Shown: positions 1-9,654 of the stretch, piece by piece
Layout of the letters: each line of letters begins with the position of its first letter
How positions within the stretch are numbered: position 1 is the first letter of the stretch
Assembly (NCBI RefSeq): GCF_021191705.1
Contig: NZ_JAIWPU010000013.1
Location: 62,001 to 126,000 of the forward strand
Length of the DNA stretch: 64,000 bases
Origin: Proluteimonas flavola
Lineage (GTDB): Bacteria; Pseudomonadota; Gammaproteobacteria; Xanthomonadales; Xanthomonadaceae
Direction: 5' to 3'
Notes under the pieces: model-generated
Told to the model about the DNA's origin: nothing
Seen by the model: only the letters and a program-made list of their open reading frames with translations
Databases searched by the model: none
Made by a program: the position numbers and the translations under genes

Positions 1-886
1 TCGCGATCGCGGCCACGCCGTCGGTCAGGGCAGCCGGGCCCGGCTGCAGGATCAGCGGCGACTTGATCTCGTGCAGTTCGCCGTCGCGCACCGCCGGAAT
101 CGCGTCCCAGCCCGGCCGCGCAGCGACGCGCTCGGGGCGGAACTTCTTGCCGCACCACGAGCCGAGGATGATGTCGGGCGCGCGCTCGATCACCGGATCG
201 CCATTGGCGAGGATGCGCGCCTTCGCCAGGGGTTCGACCGACAGTTCCGGAAACACGTCGTCGCCGCCGGCGATGCGCACCAGTTCGGCGACCCAGCGGA
301 TGCCGGTGATGATCGGCGCGTCCCATTCCTCGAAGTAGACGCGCGGGCGCTGCGGCAGGCGCGCGCTTATCGCCTCGATCGCGTCCAGTCCGCGGCGTAG
401 TGCGTCCGCGTACGCATCGGCGCGCGCCGCGCAGCCGACCAGCGCACCCAGCCGGCGCACGTAGTCGACGATGCCGTCGACGCTGCGGTGATTGCTGATC
501 CACACCTCGACCCCGCAGCGCACCAGCTCGGCGGCGATGTCGGCCTGGATGTCGGAGAAGCCGACGACGAAATCCGGTTCGAGCTTCAGGATCTCGTCGA
601 TCTTCGCGCTGGTGAACGCGCTGACCTTGGGCTTATCCTTGCGCGCCTGCGGCGGACGCACGGTGAAGCCGCTGATGCCGACGATGCGGTCCTGCTCGCC
701 GAGCGCGTACAGGACTTCGGTGGGCTCCTCGGTCAGGCAGACGATGCGGGTCGGCCCGGTGCGCCGACGGGATTGGGGATTCGGGATGACCGGACGTGCG
801 TCTGTTGAAAACGGGGATTCGGAAAAGCCGGAGCGCGCGAACTGTTTCGAATCCCGAATCCCGAATTCCGAATCCCGGCTTTTCAC
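1..886 (-). CDS. BtuF-like cobalamin-binding protein (partial, 3' end beyond window)
   Basis: Substrate-binding protein of the helical-backbone BtuF/FhuD class, likely binding vitamin B12 or a related corrinoid. The recognisable domain begins at about position 748 with [17 protein letters not shown] and continues with [37 protein letters not shown] and, near the window edge, [12 protein letters not shown]. Only a few C-terminal residues should be missing. No ATG, GTG or TTG lies near the start of the domain. The only standard start codon found upstream is a GTG at 884-886 overlapping the pdxH stop (GTGA), which would add 46 residues encoded by a repeat-rich stretch (769-882). Either the gene starts there, or it uses a rare start codon, or its 5' end has been damaged. 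The family is clear; the exact ligand and the start are not. Confidence 0.72.
   Translation of the reverse strand, partial: MKSRDSEFGIRDSKQFARSGFSESPFSTDARPVIPNPQSRRRTGPTRIVCLTEEPTEVLYALGEQDRIVGISGFTVRPPQARKDKPKVSAFTSAKIDEILKLEPDFVVGFSDIQADIAAELVRCGVEVWISNHRSVDGIVDYVRRLGALVGCAARADAYADALRRGLDAIEAISARLPQRPRVYFEEWDAPIITGIRWVAELVRIAGGDDVFPELSVEPLAKARILANGDPVIERAPDIILGSWCGKKFRPERVAARPGWDAIPAVRDGELHEIKSPLILQPGPAALTDGVAAIA
769..882. repeat. GGGATTCGGGA-type imperfect inverted repeat
   Basis: Left part (about 769-831) repeats GGGATT(C/G)GGGA units, and the right part (846-882) carries the complementary CGAATCCCGAATCCC units, so the stretch can fold on itself. The same units appear at 57511-57602 between rpsN and rplE, so this is a dispersed family in this genome. 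Here it fills the pdxH/btuF-like junction and stays open in the btuF-like frame. Confidence 0.65.
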
Positions 887-1491
887 GGATACAGCATCCG
901 CTTGCGGCAGTCGCCGGCGACATCGCATTCGTAGAGCCAGCGCTCGTGCAGCCGGTACTGCGCGCCGTACCAGAACTCCACGCGATCCGGTCGCACGCGC
1001 AGGCCCGACCAGCGCGGCGGACGCGGCACGTCGCGGCCTTCGAATTCGCGTTCCAGATCGGCCAGCCGTTGTTCGAAGGTCTCGCGCGCATCGAGTTCCT
1101 CGGATTGCTTCGACGCCCACGCGCCCAGCTGGCTGCCACGCGGACGCGACGCGAAGTACGCATCGGCCTCGTCCTCGGCCACGATCACGACCGGCCCTTC
1201 GATCCGTACCTGCACGCCGTTGCGCACCCGCGGCCAGTGGAACAGCAGCGCCGCCTGCGGGTTGTCCTGCAGCTCGCGGCCCTTGCGGCCGTCGAGATGC
1301 GTGTAGAACACGAAGCCGCGCGCGTCCCAGGCCTTCAGCAGCACGATGCGTGCCGACGGCCTGCCATCGAGCGCGGCGGTGGCGACGGTCATCGCGGTGC
1401 GTTCGGGCTCGCCGGCGGCTTGCGCCTCGTCGAACAGCGTGGCGAAGGTGTCGAGGGCTTCGGACAGCAGGGTCGTGGTCGCAGTGCTCAT
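883..1491 (-). CDS. pdxH: Pyridoxamine 5'-phosphate oxidase
   Basis: FMN-dependent oxidase that turns pyridoxamine or pyridoxine 5'-phosphate into pyridoxal 5'-phosphate, the last step of cytoplasmic vitamin B6 synthesis and salvage. It has 202 residues, near the usual length. The flavin-binding split-barrel has [19 protein letters not shown] followed by [19 protein letters not shown]; the C-terminal part has [30 protein letters not shown] and the closing RMLYP, all typical of PdxH. The ATG at 1491 gives [13 protein letters not shown]. The stop overlaps the GTG of the downstream btuF-like frame. Confidence 0.96.
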   Translation of the reverse strand: MSTATTTLLSEALDTFATLFDEAQAAGEPERTAMTVATAALDGRPSARIVLLKAWDARGFVFYTHLDGRKGRELQDNPQAALLFHWPRVRNGVQVRIEGPVVIVAEDEADAYFASRPRGSQLGAWASKQSEELDARETFEQRLADLEREFEGRDVPRPPRWSGLRVRPDRVEFWYGAQYRLHERWLYECDVAGDCRKRMLYP

Positions 1492-1566
1492 GCGTCGATG
1501 ATCGCCGCAGCCCGCCGCGATGTCGAACCGCGGCGCAGCACGCACATGCCGCGCTATCGTTGCCGG

Positions 1567-2376
1567 ATGCACGCCCCCACGTCCTCGCCCTGGCCCGACA
1601 CCCTCGTCGACACCCTGCTCTCCGGCCTGCAGCCCGGCGCCATGCCGCGCGTACTCGGCATCAGCGGCCTGCAGGGCACCGGCAAGTCCACGCTCGCAGC
1701 GCAGGTAGTGACCGCCGCCCAAGCGCGCGACCTGCGCGCCGCCGTCCTCTCGCTCGACGACCTTTACCTCGACCGTGACGCCCGCCAGGCGCTTGCCCGC
1801 GACGTGCATCCGCTGCTCGCGACCCGCGGCCCGCCCGGCACCCACGAAGTCGCACTCGGCCTGGCCGTGTTCGACGCCGTGCGCACCGGTGCCCCGACCC
1901 GTCTGCCGCGCTTCGACAAGCTGGGCGACCGGCGCCTGCCGGAAGCGTCCTGGCCCACGGTCCAGGGCGTCGACCTGCTGCTGTTCGAAGGCTGGTGCGT
2001 CGGCACGCCGGCGGAACCCCGGACGGCGCTGGTCGAACCGGTCAACACCCTCGAACGCGACGAAGATCCCGCCGGCACCTGGCGCCGCTGGTGCAATACC
2101 GCCCTCGCACGCGACTACCCCGCGCTGTGGGCGGGTCTCGACCGGCTACTGTTCCTGCAGCCGCCCGGCTTCGACATGGTGTTCGACTGGCGCCTGCAGC
2201 AGGAGCAGGCGCTGCAGGCCGCCGAACCGGGCCGCGGTGGCATGGACGCTGCCGGCGTCGCCCGTTTCGTGCAGCACTACGAACGGGTGAGCCGGCACGC
2301 GTTGCGGACCTTGCCGGGCGTTGCGGATGTGGTGGTGACGCTCGACGCGGATCGGCGGATTGTTGCAACGCGCTGA
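1567..2376 (+). CDS. P-loop kinase of the D-glycerate 3-kinase-like family
   Basis: Cytoplasmic P-loop kinase resembling plant-type D-glycerate 3-kinase and its bacterial relatives; the substrate is not shown by the sequence. Walker A is GLQGTGKST near residue 35, followed by [11 protein letters not shown] (the acidic switch that contacts the substrate phosphoryl group in this superfamily), [24 protein letters not shown] and [12 protein letters not shown]. The 269-residue length fits the family. The ATG at 1567 is preferred over one at 1546 because the following residues lead directly into the fold. It diverges from pdxH with 75 bp between them, so both promoters lie in that gap. Confidence 0.82.
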   Translation: MHAPTSSPWPDTLVDTLLSGLQPGAMPRVLGISGLQGTGKSTLAAQVVTAAQARDLRAAVLSLDDLYLDRDARQALARDVHPLLATRGPPGTHEVALGLAVFDAVRTGAPTRLPRFDKLGDRRLPEASWPTVQGVDLLLFEGWCVGTPAEPRTALVEPVNTLERDEDPAGTWRRWCNTALARDYPALWAGLDRLLFLQPPGFDMVFDWRLQQEQALQAAEPGRGGMDAAGVARFVQHYERVSRHALRTLPGVADVVVTLDADRRIVATR

Positions 2377-2593
2377 GCACTTCGTCGGGCTTGCGCCTGT
2401 GGCGTAGCCGCTTCTGCGTCGCGTCTACTGCTGCCTTTTGCCCTTGCCGGGATCGTGACCCCTTCCAGACAATCCAGACCCGCAGGGCATCGTTGCTGCT
2501 TCAGGTTTCATCAAAAACGGGACCCTGCCGCCAGCAGATATGCGTGGCGCAGCGGACAGGCGCGCCGCAGAACAGATCGAGCGCAACGCAGCA

Positions 2594-4006
2594 TCAGGCT
2601 GCATCCCCCTCCGGCACCATCCCGATCGCCGCATCGATCCGCGCGAGCGCTTCCTCACGCCCTGCCAGATACACCGTGTGTCCGATGTCCGGGCTGACCT
2701 GCGTGCCGGTGATCGCCACGCGCAACGGCTGCGCGACCTTGCCCATGCCGAGGCCCAGCGTCTCGACCGTTTCCCGGAACGCCGCGTCGATCGCTTCGAA
2801 GTTCCAGTCCGGCAGCGCGGCGAAACGCGCGCGGACATCGGCCAGCGGTGCGCGGGATTCGGGCTTGAGGTGCTTGGCCACGGCCTTGTCGTCGTAGGTC
2901 TCCAGCGGGCGATACCAGACCGCCGCGCGCTCGGACATGTCCTTGAGCGTCTGCACGCGGTCGCGCAGGGCGATCACGACATCGGCCGGCGCCGGGCCTG
3001 CCGACAGGTCGTAGCCGTCATTGCGCAGGTGCCACTCCAGATGCGCGGCGACCGCGGCCGGATTGTCGGACTTCAGGTACTGCTGGTTGAGCCAGCCGAG
3101 CTTGGCCATGTCGAGGCGCGCGGCCTTGGCGTTGACGTCCTTGAGATCGAACAGCCGCTGCATCTCGGGGATCGAGAAGATCTCCTGGTCGCCGTGCGAC
3201 CAGCCCAGACGCACCAGATAGTTCAGCAGCGCGTGCGGCAGATAGCCTGCGTCGCGGTACTGCATGACGTCGGCGGCGCCGGTGCGCTTGGACAGCTTGG
3301 CGCCCTGTTCGTCGAGGATCATCGGCAGGTGCGAGAACGCGGGCACCTGCGCGCCGAGCGCACGGTAGATGTTGATCTGCCGCGGGGTGTTGTTGACGTG
3401 GTCGTCGCCGCGGACGACATCGGTGATGCCCATGTCCAGATCGTCGACGACGACGGCGAAGTTGTAGGTCGCGTAGCCGTCGGGGCGGAAGATCACCAGG
3501 TCGTCGAGTTCGCTGTTGGCGATCTCGATGCGGCCCTTGACCTTGTCGTCCCAGACCACCGTGCCTTCGAGCGGATTCTTCAGGCGGATCACGCGATCGG
3601 GATCGTCGCGCCTGGGCTCGTTGCGCTCGCGGTAGGCGCCGTTGTAGCGCGGCTTGTCGCCCGCGGCCATCGCGGCCTCGCGCATCGCGTCGAGTTCGGC
3701 CTTCGACTCGTAGGCGTAGTAGGCCTTGCCGTCGGCGACCAGTTGCTCGGCGACTTCGCGATAGCGGTCGAGACGATGGGTCTGGTAGACCGGGCCTTCG
3801 TCGTAGCCCAGGCCCAGCCACTCCATCGCCTCGAGGATCGCGTCGATCGCGGCCTGGGTACTGCGCTCGCGATCGGTGTCCTCGATGCGCAGCACGAACT
3901 CGCCGCCGCGACGCCGCGCCTCCAGCCAGCAATACAGCGCGGTGCGCGCGCCACCGATGTGCAGGTAGCCGGTGGGACTGGGGGCGAAACGGGTGCGGCA
4001 GGACAT
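2594..4006 (-). CDS. gltX: Glutamyl-tRNA synthetase
   Basis: Class I aminoacyl-tRNA synthetase that charges tRNA-Glu. The N-terminus [19 protein letters not shown] carries the HIGH-type motif as HIGG, and KLSKR is the KMSKS-type loop. Other family landmarks are [17 protein letters not shown] and [19 protein letters not shown]. It has 470 residues, full length for the non-discriminating bacterial enzyme, with the anticodon-binding C-terminal domain present. It is transcribed alone; lpxH starts divergently 80 bp away. The roughly 215 bp downstream, to the kinase gene, show no further feature. Confidence 0.97.
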   Translation of the reverse strand: MSCRTRFAPSPTGYLHIGGARTALYCWLEARRRGGEFVLRIEDTDRERSTQAAIDAILEAMEWLGLGYDEGPVYQTHRLDRYREVAEQLVADGKAYYAYESKAELDAMREAAMAAGDKPRYNGAYRERNEPRRDDPDRVIRLKNPLEGTVVWDDKVKGRIEIANSELDDLVIFRPDGYATYNFAVVVDDLDMGITDVVRGDDHVNNTPRQINIYRALGAQVPAFSHLPMILDEQGAKLSKRTGAADVMQYRDAGYLPHALLNYLVRLGWSHGDQEIFSIPEMQRLFDLKDVNAKAARLDMAKLGWLNQQYLKSDNPAAVAAHLEWHLRNDGYDLSAGPAPADVVIALRDRVQTLKDMSERAAVWYRPLETYDDKAVAKHLKPESRAPLADVRARFAALPDWNFEAIDAAFRETVETLGLGMGKVAQPLRVAITGTQVSPDIGHTVYLAGREEALARIDAAIGMVPEGDAA

Positions 4007-4074
4007 GCGCGGAACTCGGCGTGGGAACAGCGCGCATTCTAACCGGCGCGTCCAGCCGGCCCCGGCGGCCGGAT

Positions 4075-4080
4075 TACAAT
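4075..4080 (+). promoter_or_regulatory. Candidate -10 box of a leaderless lpxH transcript
   Basis: TACAAT ends six bases before the lpxH ATG (4087), the usual distance from a -10 box to the transcription start. The mRNA may therefore begin at the A of the start codon. No good -35 box and no Shine-Dalgarno sequence is visible. Confidence 0.4.
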
Positions 4081-4086
4081 GGCGCC

Positions 4087-4833
4087 ATGACGACGCTTTT
4101 CATCTCCGACCTGCATCTGGATCCGGCGCGGCCGGAGATCACCGCGCTGTTCCTCGCGTTTCTCGACGGCGAAGCGCGCAGGGCGGATGCGCTGTACGTG
4201 CTCGGCGATCTGTTCGAGTCGTGGGTCGGCGACGACGATCCGTCCGAAGCCGGCGCCCAGGTCGCCGAACGCCTGGCCGCGCTATCGAGCGCCGGCGTGC
4301 CGGTCGCCTTCATGCACGGAAATCGCGATTTCCTCGTCGGCCACGACTACGCACGTCGCGCCGGCATGGCGCTGCTGCCCGATCCCGCGGTGATCGCGCT
4401 CTACGGCCGCCCGGTGCTGCTGACCCACGGCGACCTGCTGTGCACCGGCGATGTCGAGTACCAGGCGGTGCGCACCCAGGTGCGCAATCCGGCGTGGCAG
4501 GCGCAGATGCTCGCGCAGCCGTTGCCCGCGCGGCTTGCGTTCGCACAGCACGCGCGCGATGCCAGCCAGGCGCGCGCCGCCGCGCTTCGCGGCGACGGCA
4601 CGATGGAAACCGTCACCGATGTGGCGCCGGCGACGGTCGAGGACTGGTTCGCGCGCTACGGCGTCGACACGATGATCCACGGCCACACGCACCGCCCTGC
4701 GATCCACGACCTGCAGGTCGCCGGCCGCGACTGCCGCCGCATCGTGCTCGGCGACTGGTTCGAACAGGGTTCGGTATTGCGTGCGTATGCGGACGGGCGG
4801 CTGGAACTGTCGGCGCTGTCCGTCGCGATCTGA
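4087..4833 (+). CDS. lpxH: UDP-2,3-diacylglucosamine diphosphatase
   Basis: Metallophosphoesterase that hydrolyses UDP-2,3-diacylglucosamine to lipid X and UMP, the fourth step of lipid A synthesis, at the inner face of the cytoplasmic membrane. The metal ligands are in order: ISDLHLD at the N-terminus, [32 protein letters not shown] and, near the end, IHGHTHRPA. It has 248 residues, normal for LpxH. The ATG at 4087 puts the first metal motif at residues 6-12 as in the family. A TACAAT box sits just upstream, suggesting a leaderless mRNA. Confidence 0.95.
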   Translation: MTTLFISDLHLDPARPEITALFLAFLDGEARRADALYVLGDLFESWVGDDDPSEAGAQVAERLAALSSAGVPVAFMHGNRDFLVGHDYARRAGMALLPDPAVIALYGRPVLLTHGDLLCTGDVEYQAVRTQVRNPAWQAQMLAQPLPARLAFAQHARDASQARAAALRGDGTMETVTDVAPATVEDWFARYGVDTMIHGHTHRPAIHDLQVAGRDCRRIVLGDWFEQGSVLRAYADGRLELSALSVAI

Positions 4834-4847
4834 TCGCCCACCTGTCG

Positions 4848-4916
4848 CTGTGGGAGCGCGCTCGCGCGCGACGGGCTCCACCGGGAACGCCTTCGCGCGC
4901 AAGCGCGCTCCCACAG
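4848..4916. repeat. REP-like palindrome (GTGGGAGCGCGCT family)
   Basis: A perfect 15-bp arm (4848-4862, CTGTGGGAGCGCGCT) faces its reverse complement at 4902-4916, and further GCGCGC pairing extends the stem inward. A close copy lies at 38842-38907 and a variant at 38648-38706. It sits between the convergent lpxH and DUF455 genes and could also act as a bidirectional transcript end. Confidence 0.75.
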
Positions 4917-4929
4917 AAACGCGTCGCGG

Positions 4930-5760
4930 TTAGCGGGTGGCGATTGCCTGCAGCGCCGCCAGCTCTTCCGCGCTGAATCCCGCCGCGGCGCGCGCGTCGA
5001 TGTTGAACGGGCCGTGCAGCACGGCGCGCGCGTACCCGGACAGCAGATCGCGGAACGTCGATTCCGGCTGCACACCGCGGCGTTCGCAGAACCAGCGGAA
5101 CCAGCGGCTGCCGGCGGCGACGTGGGCCACTTCCTCTTCCAGGATCACTTCGAGCACGCCGACGGTCCGGTGATCGCCGAGCGCGCGCAGCTTGACGATC
5201 ATCCCCGGCGTCACGTCGAGCCCGCGCGCCTCGAGCACGCGTGGCACCAGCGCCATGCGCGCCATGCCGTCGTGCGCGGTTTTTTCGCACATTTCCCACA
5301 GGCCGTTGTGCGCATCGAAATCGCCGTAGTCGAAACCGAGATCGCGCAGCCGGTCGCGCAGCAGCACGAAATGCCGCGCCTCGTCGGCGGCGACCGACAC
5401 CCAGTCGGCGTAGTACTCGGCCGGCAGCTCGCGGAAGCGGTAGACCGCGTCCCAGCCCAGATCGATCGCGTTGAGCTCGATATGCGCGATCGCGTGGATG
5501 AAGGCCGCGCGACCTTCATCGCTGCCGAAGCCGCGGCGCGGCAGTTCGCGTGGATGCACGAGCTTCGGGCGCTCGGGCCGGCCCGGCATGCCGATCGGTT
5601 CGGGCGCCGGCGCGTTCGCATCGAGCGGCAGGCTGCCTGCGCGGAACCGGCGCGCGTAGGCACCGGTCAGCGCGATCTTGTCATCGGGATCGCACGCATC
5701 GAGACAATGGCGCGCGGCCGCGAACAGATCCGCCGCGTCCGCGACCACCGCCGCACTCAC
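4930..5760 (-). CDS. DUF455 ferritin-like diiron protein
   Basis: A 276-residue member of the DUF455 (PF04305) ferritin-like family, whose biochemical role is not established. The helical core carries glutamate/histidine pairs of a diiron site: [27 protein letters not shown] and [12 protein letters not shown]. The N-terminal part has the family's [16 protein letters not shown]. The start is the GTG at 5758-5760, which overlaps the purF stop (GTGA), so translation is probably coupled to purF. Nothing in the sequence links it directly to purine synthesis. It ends just before the REP palindrome at 4848-4916. Confidence 0.85.
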   Translation of the reverse strand: MSAAVVADAADLFAAARHCLDACDPDDKIALTGAYARRFRAGSLPLDANAPAPEPIGMPGRPERPKLVHPRELPRRGFGSDEGRAAFIHAIAHIELNAIDLGWDAVYRFRELPAEYYADWVSVAADEARHFVLLRDRLRDLGFDYGDFDAHNGLWEMCEKTAHDGMARMALVPRVLEARGLDVTPGMIVKLRALGDHRTVGVLEVILEEEVAHVAAGSRWFRWFCERRGVQPESTFRDLLSGYARAVLHGPFNIDARAAAGFSAEELAALQAIATR

Positions 5761-7223
5761 GCGCGGCGCTTCTTCTTCGCGTCGTCGCTGCGCAGCTGCT
5801 GCAGGCGCTCGAAGTAGCCCGCTTCGATGCCGGTGACGTATTCGCCGCTGAAGCAGGAACTGTCGAAGCGGCGCTCGGGGAACTTCGGCCCGGCGACGGC
5901 GGTTTCGAGATCGGCCAGATCCTGGTAGATCAGCCAGTCGCAGCCGAGGAATTCCTCGATCTCCTGTTCGGTGCGGTTGTGCGCGACCAGCTCGTCGACC
6001 GACGGCATGTCGATGCCATAGATGTTCGGATGCCGCACCGGCGGCGCGGCCGAGGCGAGGTAGACCTTCTTGGCACCGGCATCGCGGGCCATCTGCACGA
6101 TCTGCTTGGACGTGGTGCCGCGCACGATCGAATCGTCGACCAGCAGCACCACGCGGTTGCGGAATTCCAGCGGAATCGGATTGAGCTTGCGCTTGACCGA
6201 CTTCGCGCGCTCGCCCTGCCCCGGCATGATGAAGGTGCGGCCGACGTAGCGGTTCTTGATGAAGCCCTCGCGGTATTTCACCCCGAGCGTATTGGAGATT
6301 TCCAGCGCCGCGTCGCGCGAGGTGTCCGGAATCGGGATCACCGTGTCGATGTCGTGGTCGGGCCGCAGGCGCAGGATCTTCTCGCCCAGGGTCACGCCCA
6401 TGCGCATGCGCGCCTTGTGCACCGAGATGTTCTCGATCATCGAGTCCGGGCGCGCGAAGTAGACGTATTCGAAGATGCACGGGGCGTGCGGCTGCTGCGG
6501 CGCGCACTGGCGGTGATGCAGCTCGCCGCGCGGCGTGATCACGATGCCCTCGCCCGGCTCGACGTCGCGCAGGTGTTCGAAGCCGAGGATGTCGAGCGCG
6601 ACCGATTCCGATGCCACCGCGTACTCGGTGCCCTCGGCGGTCTCGCGCTTGCCCAGCACCAACGGGCGGATGCCATGCGGATCGCGGAACGCGATCAGGC
6701 CCAGGCCCAGCACCGTCGCGACCACGGCATAACCGCCCTTGGCGCGGCGGTTGACGCCTTCGACGGCGCGAAAGGCGGCCTCGGGGGTCAGCGCCTTCTC
6801 GCGGTCGAGCTCGTGCGCGAACACGTTGAGCAGGACTTCGGAATCCGACTCGGTGTTGACGTTGCGGCGGTCGGTCTCGAACACCTGCTGGCGCAGCTGG
6901 TCGGTGTTGACCAGGTTGCCGTTGTGGGCGAGCGCGATGCCGTAGGGCGAGTTGACGTAGAACGGCTGCGCCTCGTCATGGCCCTCGCTGCCGGCGGTGG
7001 GATAGCGGCAGTGGGCGATGCCCACGCGGCCCTGCAGAAGGTCCATCGCCTTGGCGTCGAACACGTCGCGCACCAGGCCGTTGCCCTTGTGCACGCGCAT
7101 CACCGTGCCGCTGGCAACGGCGATGCCGGCCGCGTCCTGCCCGCGGTGCTGCAGCACCGTCAGGCCGTCGTACAACGCGGCTGCGACTTCAGAGGTTCCG
7201 ACAATCCCGACGATCCCGCACAT
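5757..7223 (-). CDS. purF: Amidophosphoribosyltransferase
   Basis: Glutamine PRPP amidotransferase, the committed first step of purine synthesis, in the cytoplasm. The protein begins MCGIVGIVG, so Cys2 becomes the N-terminal glutaminase nucleophile after Met removal and there is no propeptide. Downstream are [13 protein letters not shown], the glutaminase site [12 protein letters not shown], and the PRPP loop [15 protein letters not shown]. It has 488 residues, typical for the iron-free enterobacterial-type enzyme. It follows the SPOR gene by 75 bp in the same direction, without the cvpA gene that often sits between them. Confidence 0.97.
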   Translation of the reverse strand: MCGIVGIVGTSEVAAALYDGLTVLQHRGQDAAGIAVASGTVMRVHKGNGLVRDVFDAKAMDLLQGRVGIAHCRYPTAGSEGHDEAQPFYVNSPYGIALAHNGNLVNTDQLRQQVFETDRRNVNTESDSEVLLNVFAHELDREKALTPEAAFRAVEGVNRRAKGGYAVVATVLGLGLIAFRDPHGIRPLVLGKRETAEGTEYAVASESVALDILGFEHLRDVEPGEGIVITPRGELHHRQCAPQQPHAPCIFEYVYFARPDSMIENISVHKARMRMGVTLGEKILRLRPDHDIDTVIPIPDTSRDAALEISNTLGVKYREGFIKNRYVGRTFIMPGQGERAKSVKRKLNPIPLEFRNRVVLLVDDSIVRGTTSKQIVQMARDAGAKKVYLASAAPPVRHPNIYGIDMPSVDELVAHNRTEQEIEEFLGCDWLIYQDLADLETAVAGPKFPERRFDSSCFSGEYVTGIEAGYFERLQQLRSDDAKKKRRA

Positions 7224-7298
7224 GTTCGATTTCCAGTTCTGCTTGAGGCGCGCGGACGCGCCGGTATGAAGTGTGGAACGACTTTTTCGCAGCGCCGG

Positions 7299-8324
7299 TC
7301 AGGGGTGCGAACGGACCAGACCGTCGACGCCCACCGCGCTGCGGACACGCGTCCTGAGCTGGTCGGCTTCGCCGCGCGTCGCGACCGGGCCGGCCTTGAC
7401 CCGGGTCAGGCGGCCCTTGTCGGTATCGACCGAATCGGTGAACGCGGTGATGCCCGCGCTACGCAGGCGATCGCGCAGGCGGTCGGCTTCGGCCGTATTG
7501 CTGAAGGCGCCCAGCTGCACGATGAAACCGGTGCCGGACGTGGGCGCTGCTGCGGGCGGCGCAGGCGGCGTCGCAGGCGTGGCGGCAGGCGGGGTCTGCA
7601 CCGGCGGCGTGCGTGCAGGCGTGCGTGCGGCGGGCGCGTCTTCGGGCAGCTGTTCGGTGGTCGGCGTCGTGGGCGTCTGCGCGGCGGTGGGGCGCGAGGC
7701 GGGCGGAGCAGCCGGTGCCGGCGTCTCCGGGCGCGGCACGTCCGGACGGGCGCCCGCGTCGAGCGCGACCACGCGCGGGGTCACGTCGTCGCGGACCTGC
7801 GCCGCGCGCACGCGGACGATCTCCGCGTCGGCGCGGTTGGCATACGGCCCCAGGCGCACGCGCTGGGCCGGCTTGCCGTTGAGGGTGAAGCCTTCGCGGT
7901 AGCCGCGCAGGCCGGACTCGCCGAGCTGGCGCAGGATCGCCTCGGCATCCGCCTCGCTGGCGAACGCGGCGTAATGCACGGCGTAACCGCCGCCGGCGAC
8001 GGTCGCGGGGAGCGGATTGTCCTGTTCGGCAGTGTCGACGGTCGGCAGCGCGCTGCCGTCGGGACGCGTGGCCGCCGGCGCGGCAGGCGCGGCTTCCGAC
8101 AACGGGGCACCGGCGAGTGCGCCGCCCTCGCGCGCCGGTGGCGGCGCGATCAGCGGCAGGTCGACGGTCTTGTAGTCCCCGGTCGGCGCATCGGGCACGT
8201 CGAGGGACATGTCCGGCAGGCCGCTCGCGGGCGCGGGGCCCTTGATCAGCATCGGCAGGAAAATGACCGCGAGCGCGATCAGCACGGCGGCGCCGATCAG
8301 GCGTTGTTTCAATGCAGGCGACAT
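7299..8324 (-). CDS. Membrane-anchored protein with two SPOR domains (DedD-like)
   Basis: Bitopic inner-membrane protein of 341 residues, probably binding denuded peptidoglycan at the division septum. Residues 11-28 form one hydrophobic segment (AAVLIALAVIFLPMLI), followed by a long Pro/Ala/Thr-rich periplasmic linker. Two SPOR-type repeats are visible: about 113-185 (YAVHYAAFASEADAEAIL ... RVRLGPYANRADAE) and about 267-338 (FIVQLGAFSNTAEADRL ... RVKAGPVATRGEADQL). E. coli DedD, found in the same folC-purF setting, has one. The start at 8324 places the membrane segment right at the N-terminus. It lies 55 bp after folC and is likely co-transcribed with folC and purF. Confidence 0.85.
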   Translation of the reverse strand: MSPALKQRLIGAAVLIALAVIFLPMLIKGPAPASGLPDMSLDVPDAPTGDYKTVDLPLIAPPPAREGGALAGAPLSEAAPAAPAATRPDGSALPTVDTAEQDNPLPATVAGGGYAVHYAAFASEADAEAILRQLGESGLRGYREGFTLNGKPAQRVRLGPYANRADAEIVRVRAAQVRDDVTPRVVALDAGARPDVPRPETPAPAAPPASRPTAAQTPTTPTTEQLPEDAPAARTPARTPPVQTPPAATPATPPAPPAAAPTSGTGFIVQLGAFSNTAEADRLRDRLRSAGITAFTDSVDTDKGRLTRVKAGPVATRGEADQLRTRVRSAVGVDGLVRSHP

Positions 8325-8379
8325 GCGGGATCCGGACACGGGTGCCGCGCGAATTATACGCGCCGCCCCGCCCTGCTTC

Positions 8380-9654
8380 TTAACGCCTGCCCTGCAACAC
8401 CTGCAGGGCCGCCGCCGCGGCGTGGAACGTGCCGAACACCAGCACGCGGTCGCCGGGCGCGGCCTCGGCGAGCGCAGCCGCCAGCGCCGTGGCGACATCG
8501 ACGTGCCCGGTGATGTTGTCTTTCAGCACATCGGACAGGCGCGCGCGCAGCGCGGCGGCGTCCTGGCCGCGCGCACCGGCAACCATCGATCCGGCCAGAT
8601 GCCAGTGCGCAATCGAGGGCGCCAGCGCGCCGACCACGCCCGCCGCGTCCTTGTCCGCAAGCGCGGCGTACACCGCGACCGTGCGCCCCGCCGCCGGTGC
8701 GGCGATCAGCCAGTCGGCCAGCGCCTGCGCGGCCTGCGGGTTGTGCGCGACATCGACGACGATTTCCACGCCGACGCGCTCGAAGCGCTGCAGGCGACCG
8801 GCGACCGTTGCGCCGGCGATCCCGGCCGCGAGCGCGGCATCGTCGAGATCGCGGTCCAGCGCGCGGATCGCGGCGATCGCGACGGCCGCATTGCGCAATT
8901 GCACCGGCGCAGCCAGCGTCGGCATCGGCAGCTCGACCTCGAAGCCGACCTCGCGCCAGGTCCACGTACCCGCGCCCGTCGGCGCGTACAGGAAATCGCT
9001 GCCGCCGCGGACCGCGACCGCGCCGATGCGGTAGGCATGGCGCAGTACGCTCGCCGGCGGGTCGGTATCGCCGACGATCAGCGGCTTCCATGCGCGCGCG
9101 ATGCCGGCCTTCTCGAGTCCGATGGCTTCGACGTCGTCGCCCAGCCAGTCCTGATGATCGAGGCCGACCGTGGTGATCACCGCGACATCCGGCTCGACGG
9201 TATTGACCGCATCGAGCCGGCCGCCAAGGCCGACCTCGAGCACGGCCAGATCCAGCCCCGCACGCGCGAACAGCCAGAGGGCCGCCAGCGTGCCGGTTTC
9301 GAAATAGGTCAGCGGCGTGTCGCCACGCGCGGCCTCGACCGCCTCGAACGCCTCGACCAGTGCGGCGTCGCCGGCATCCACGCCATCGATGCGCACGCGC
9401 TCGTTGTAGGCCAGCAGATGCGGCGAGGTGTACGCGCCGACGCGCCAGCCCGCCGCCCGCGCGATCGACTCGACGAACGCGACGGTCGAGCCCTTGCCGT
9501 TGGTGCCCGCAATCGTGATCACCTGCGTCGCGGGGCGACCGCAGTCCATGCGCGCATGGACCGCGCCGACGCGGTCGAGGCCCATCTCGATCTCGGACGG
9601 GTGGCGCGCTTCGATCGCCGACAGCCAGTCGGCCAGCGAACAGAGGTCACTCAT
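8380..9654 (-). CDS. folC: Folylpolyglutamate / dihydrofolate synthase
   Basis: ATP-dependent ligase that adds glutamate to dihydropteroate and to folates, cytoplasmic. The ATP site is ITIAGTNGKGSTVAF; also present are YTSPHLLAYNERVRI, LEVGLGGRLDAVN and VITTVGLDHQDWLG, plus the C-terminal VVDVAHNPQAA of Mur-ligase relatives. It has 424 residues, normal length. The ATG at 9654 overlaps the stop of the upstream phosphatase gene (ATGA), so the two are translationally coupled. Confidence 0.96.
   Translation of the reverse strand: MSDLCSLADWLSAIEARHPSEIEMGLDRVGAVHARMDCGRPATQVITIAGTNGKGSTVAFVESIARAAGWRVGAYTSPHLLAYNERVRIDGVDAGDAALVEAFEAVEAARGDTPLTYFETGTLAALWLFARAGLDLAVLEVGLGGRLDAVNTVEPDVAVITTVGLDHQDWLGDDVEAIGLEKAGIARAWKPLIVGDTDPPASVLRHAYRIGAVAVRGGSDFLYAPTGAGTWTWREVGFEVELPMPTLAAPVQLRNAAVAIAAIRALDRDLDDAALAAGIAGATVAGRLQRFERVGVEIVVDVAHNPQAAQALADWLIAAPAAGRTVAVYAALADKDAAGVVGALAPSIAHWHLAGSMVAGARGQDAAALRARLSDVLKDNITGHVDVATALAAALAEAAPGDRVLVFGTFHAAAAALQVLQGRR

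Noticed and set aside
5550-8513. Long rightward open frame opposite purF and the SPOR gene
   Set aside because: It is the antisense shadow of clear genes in high-GC DNA; its residues are Arg/Ala/Asp-rich with no family motif.
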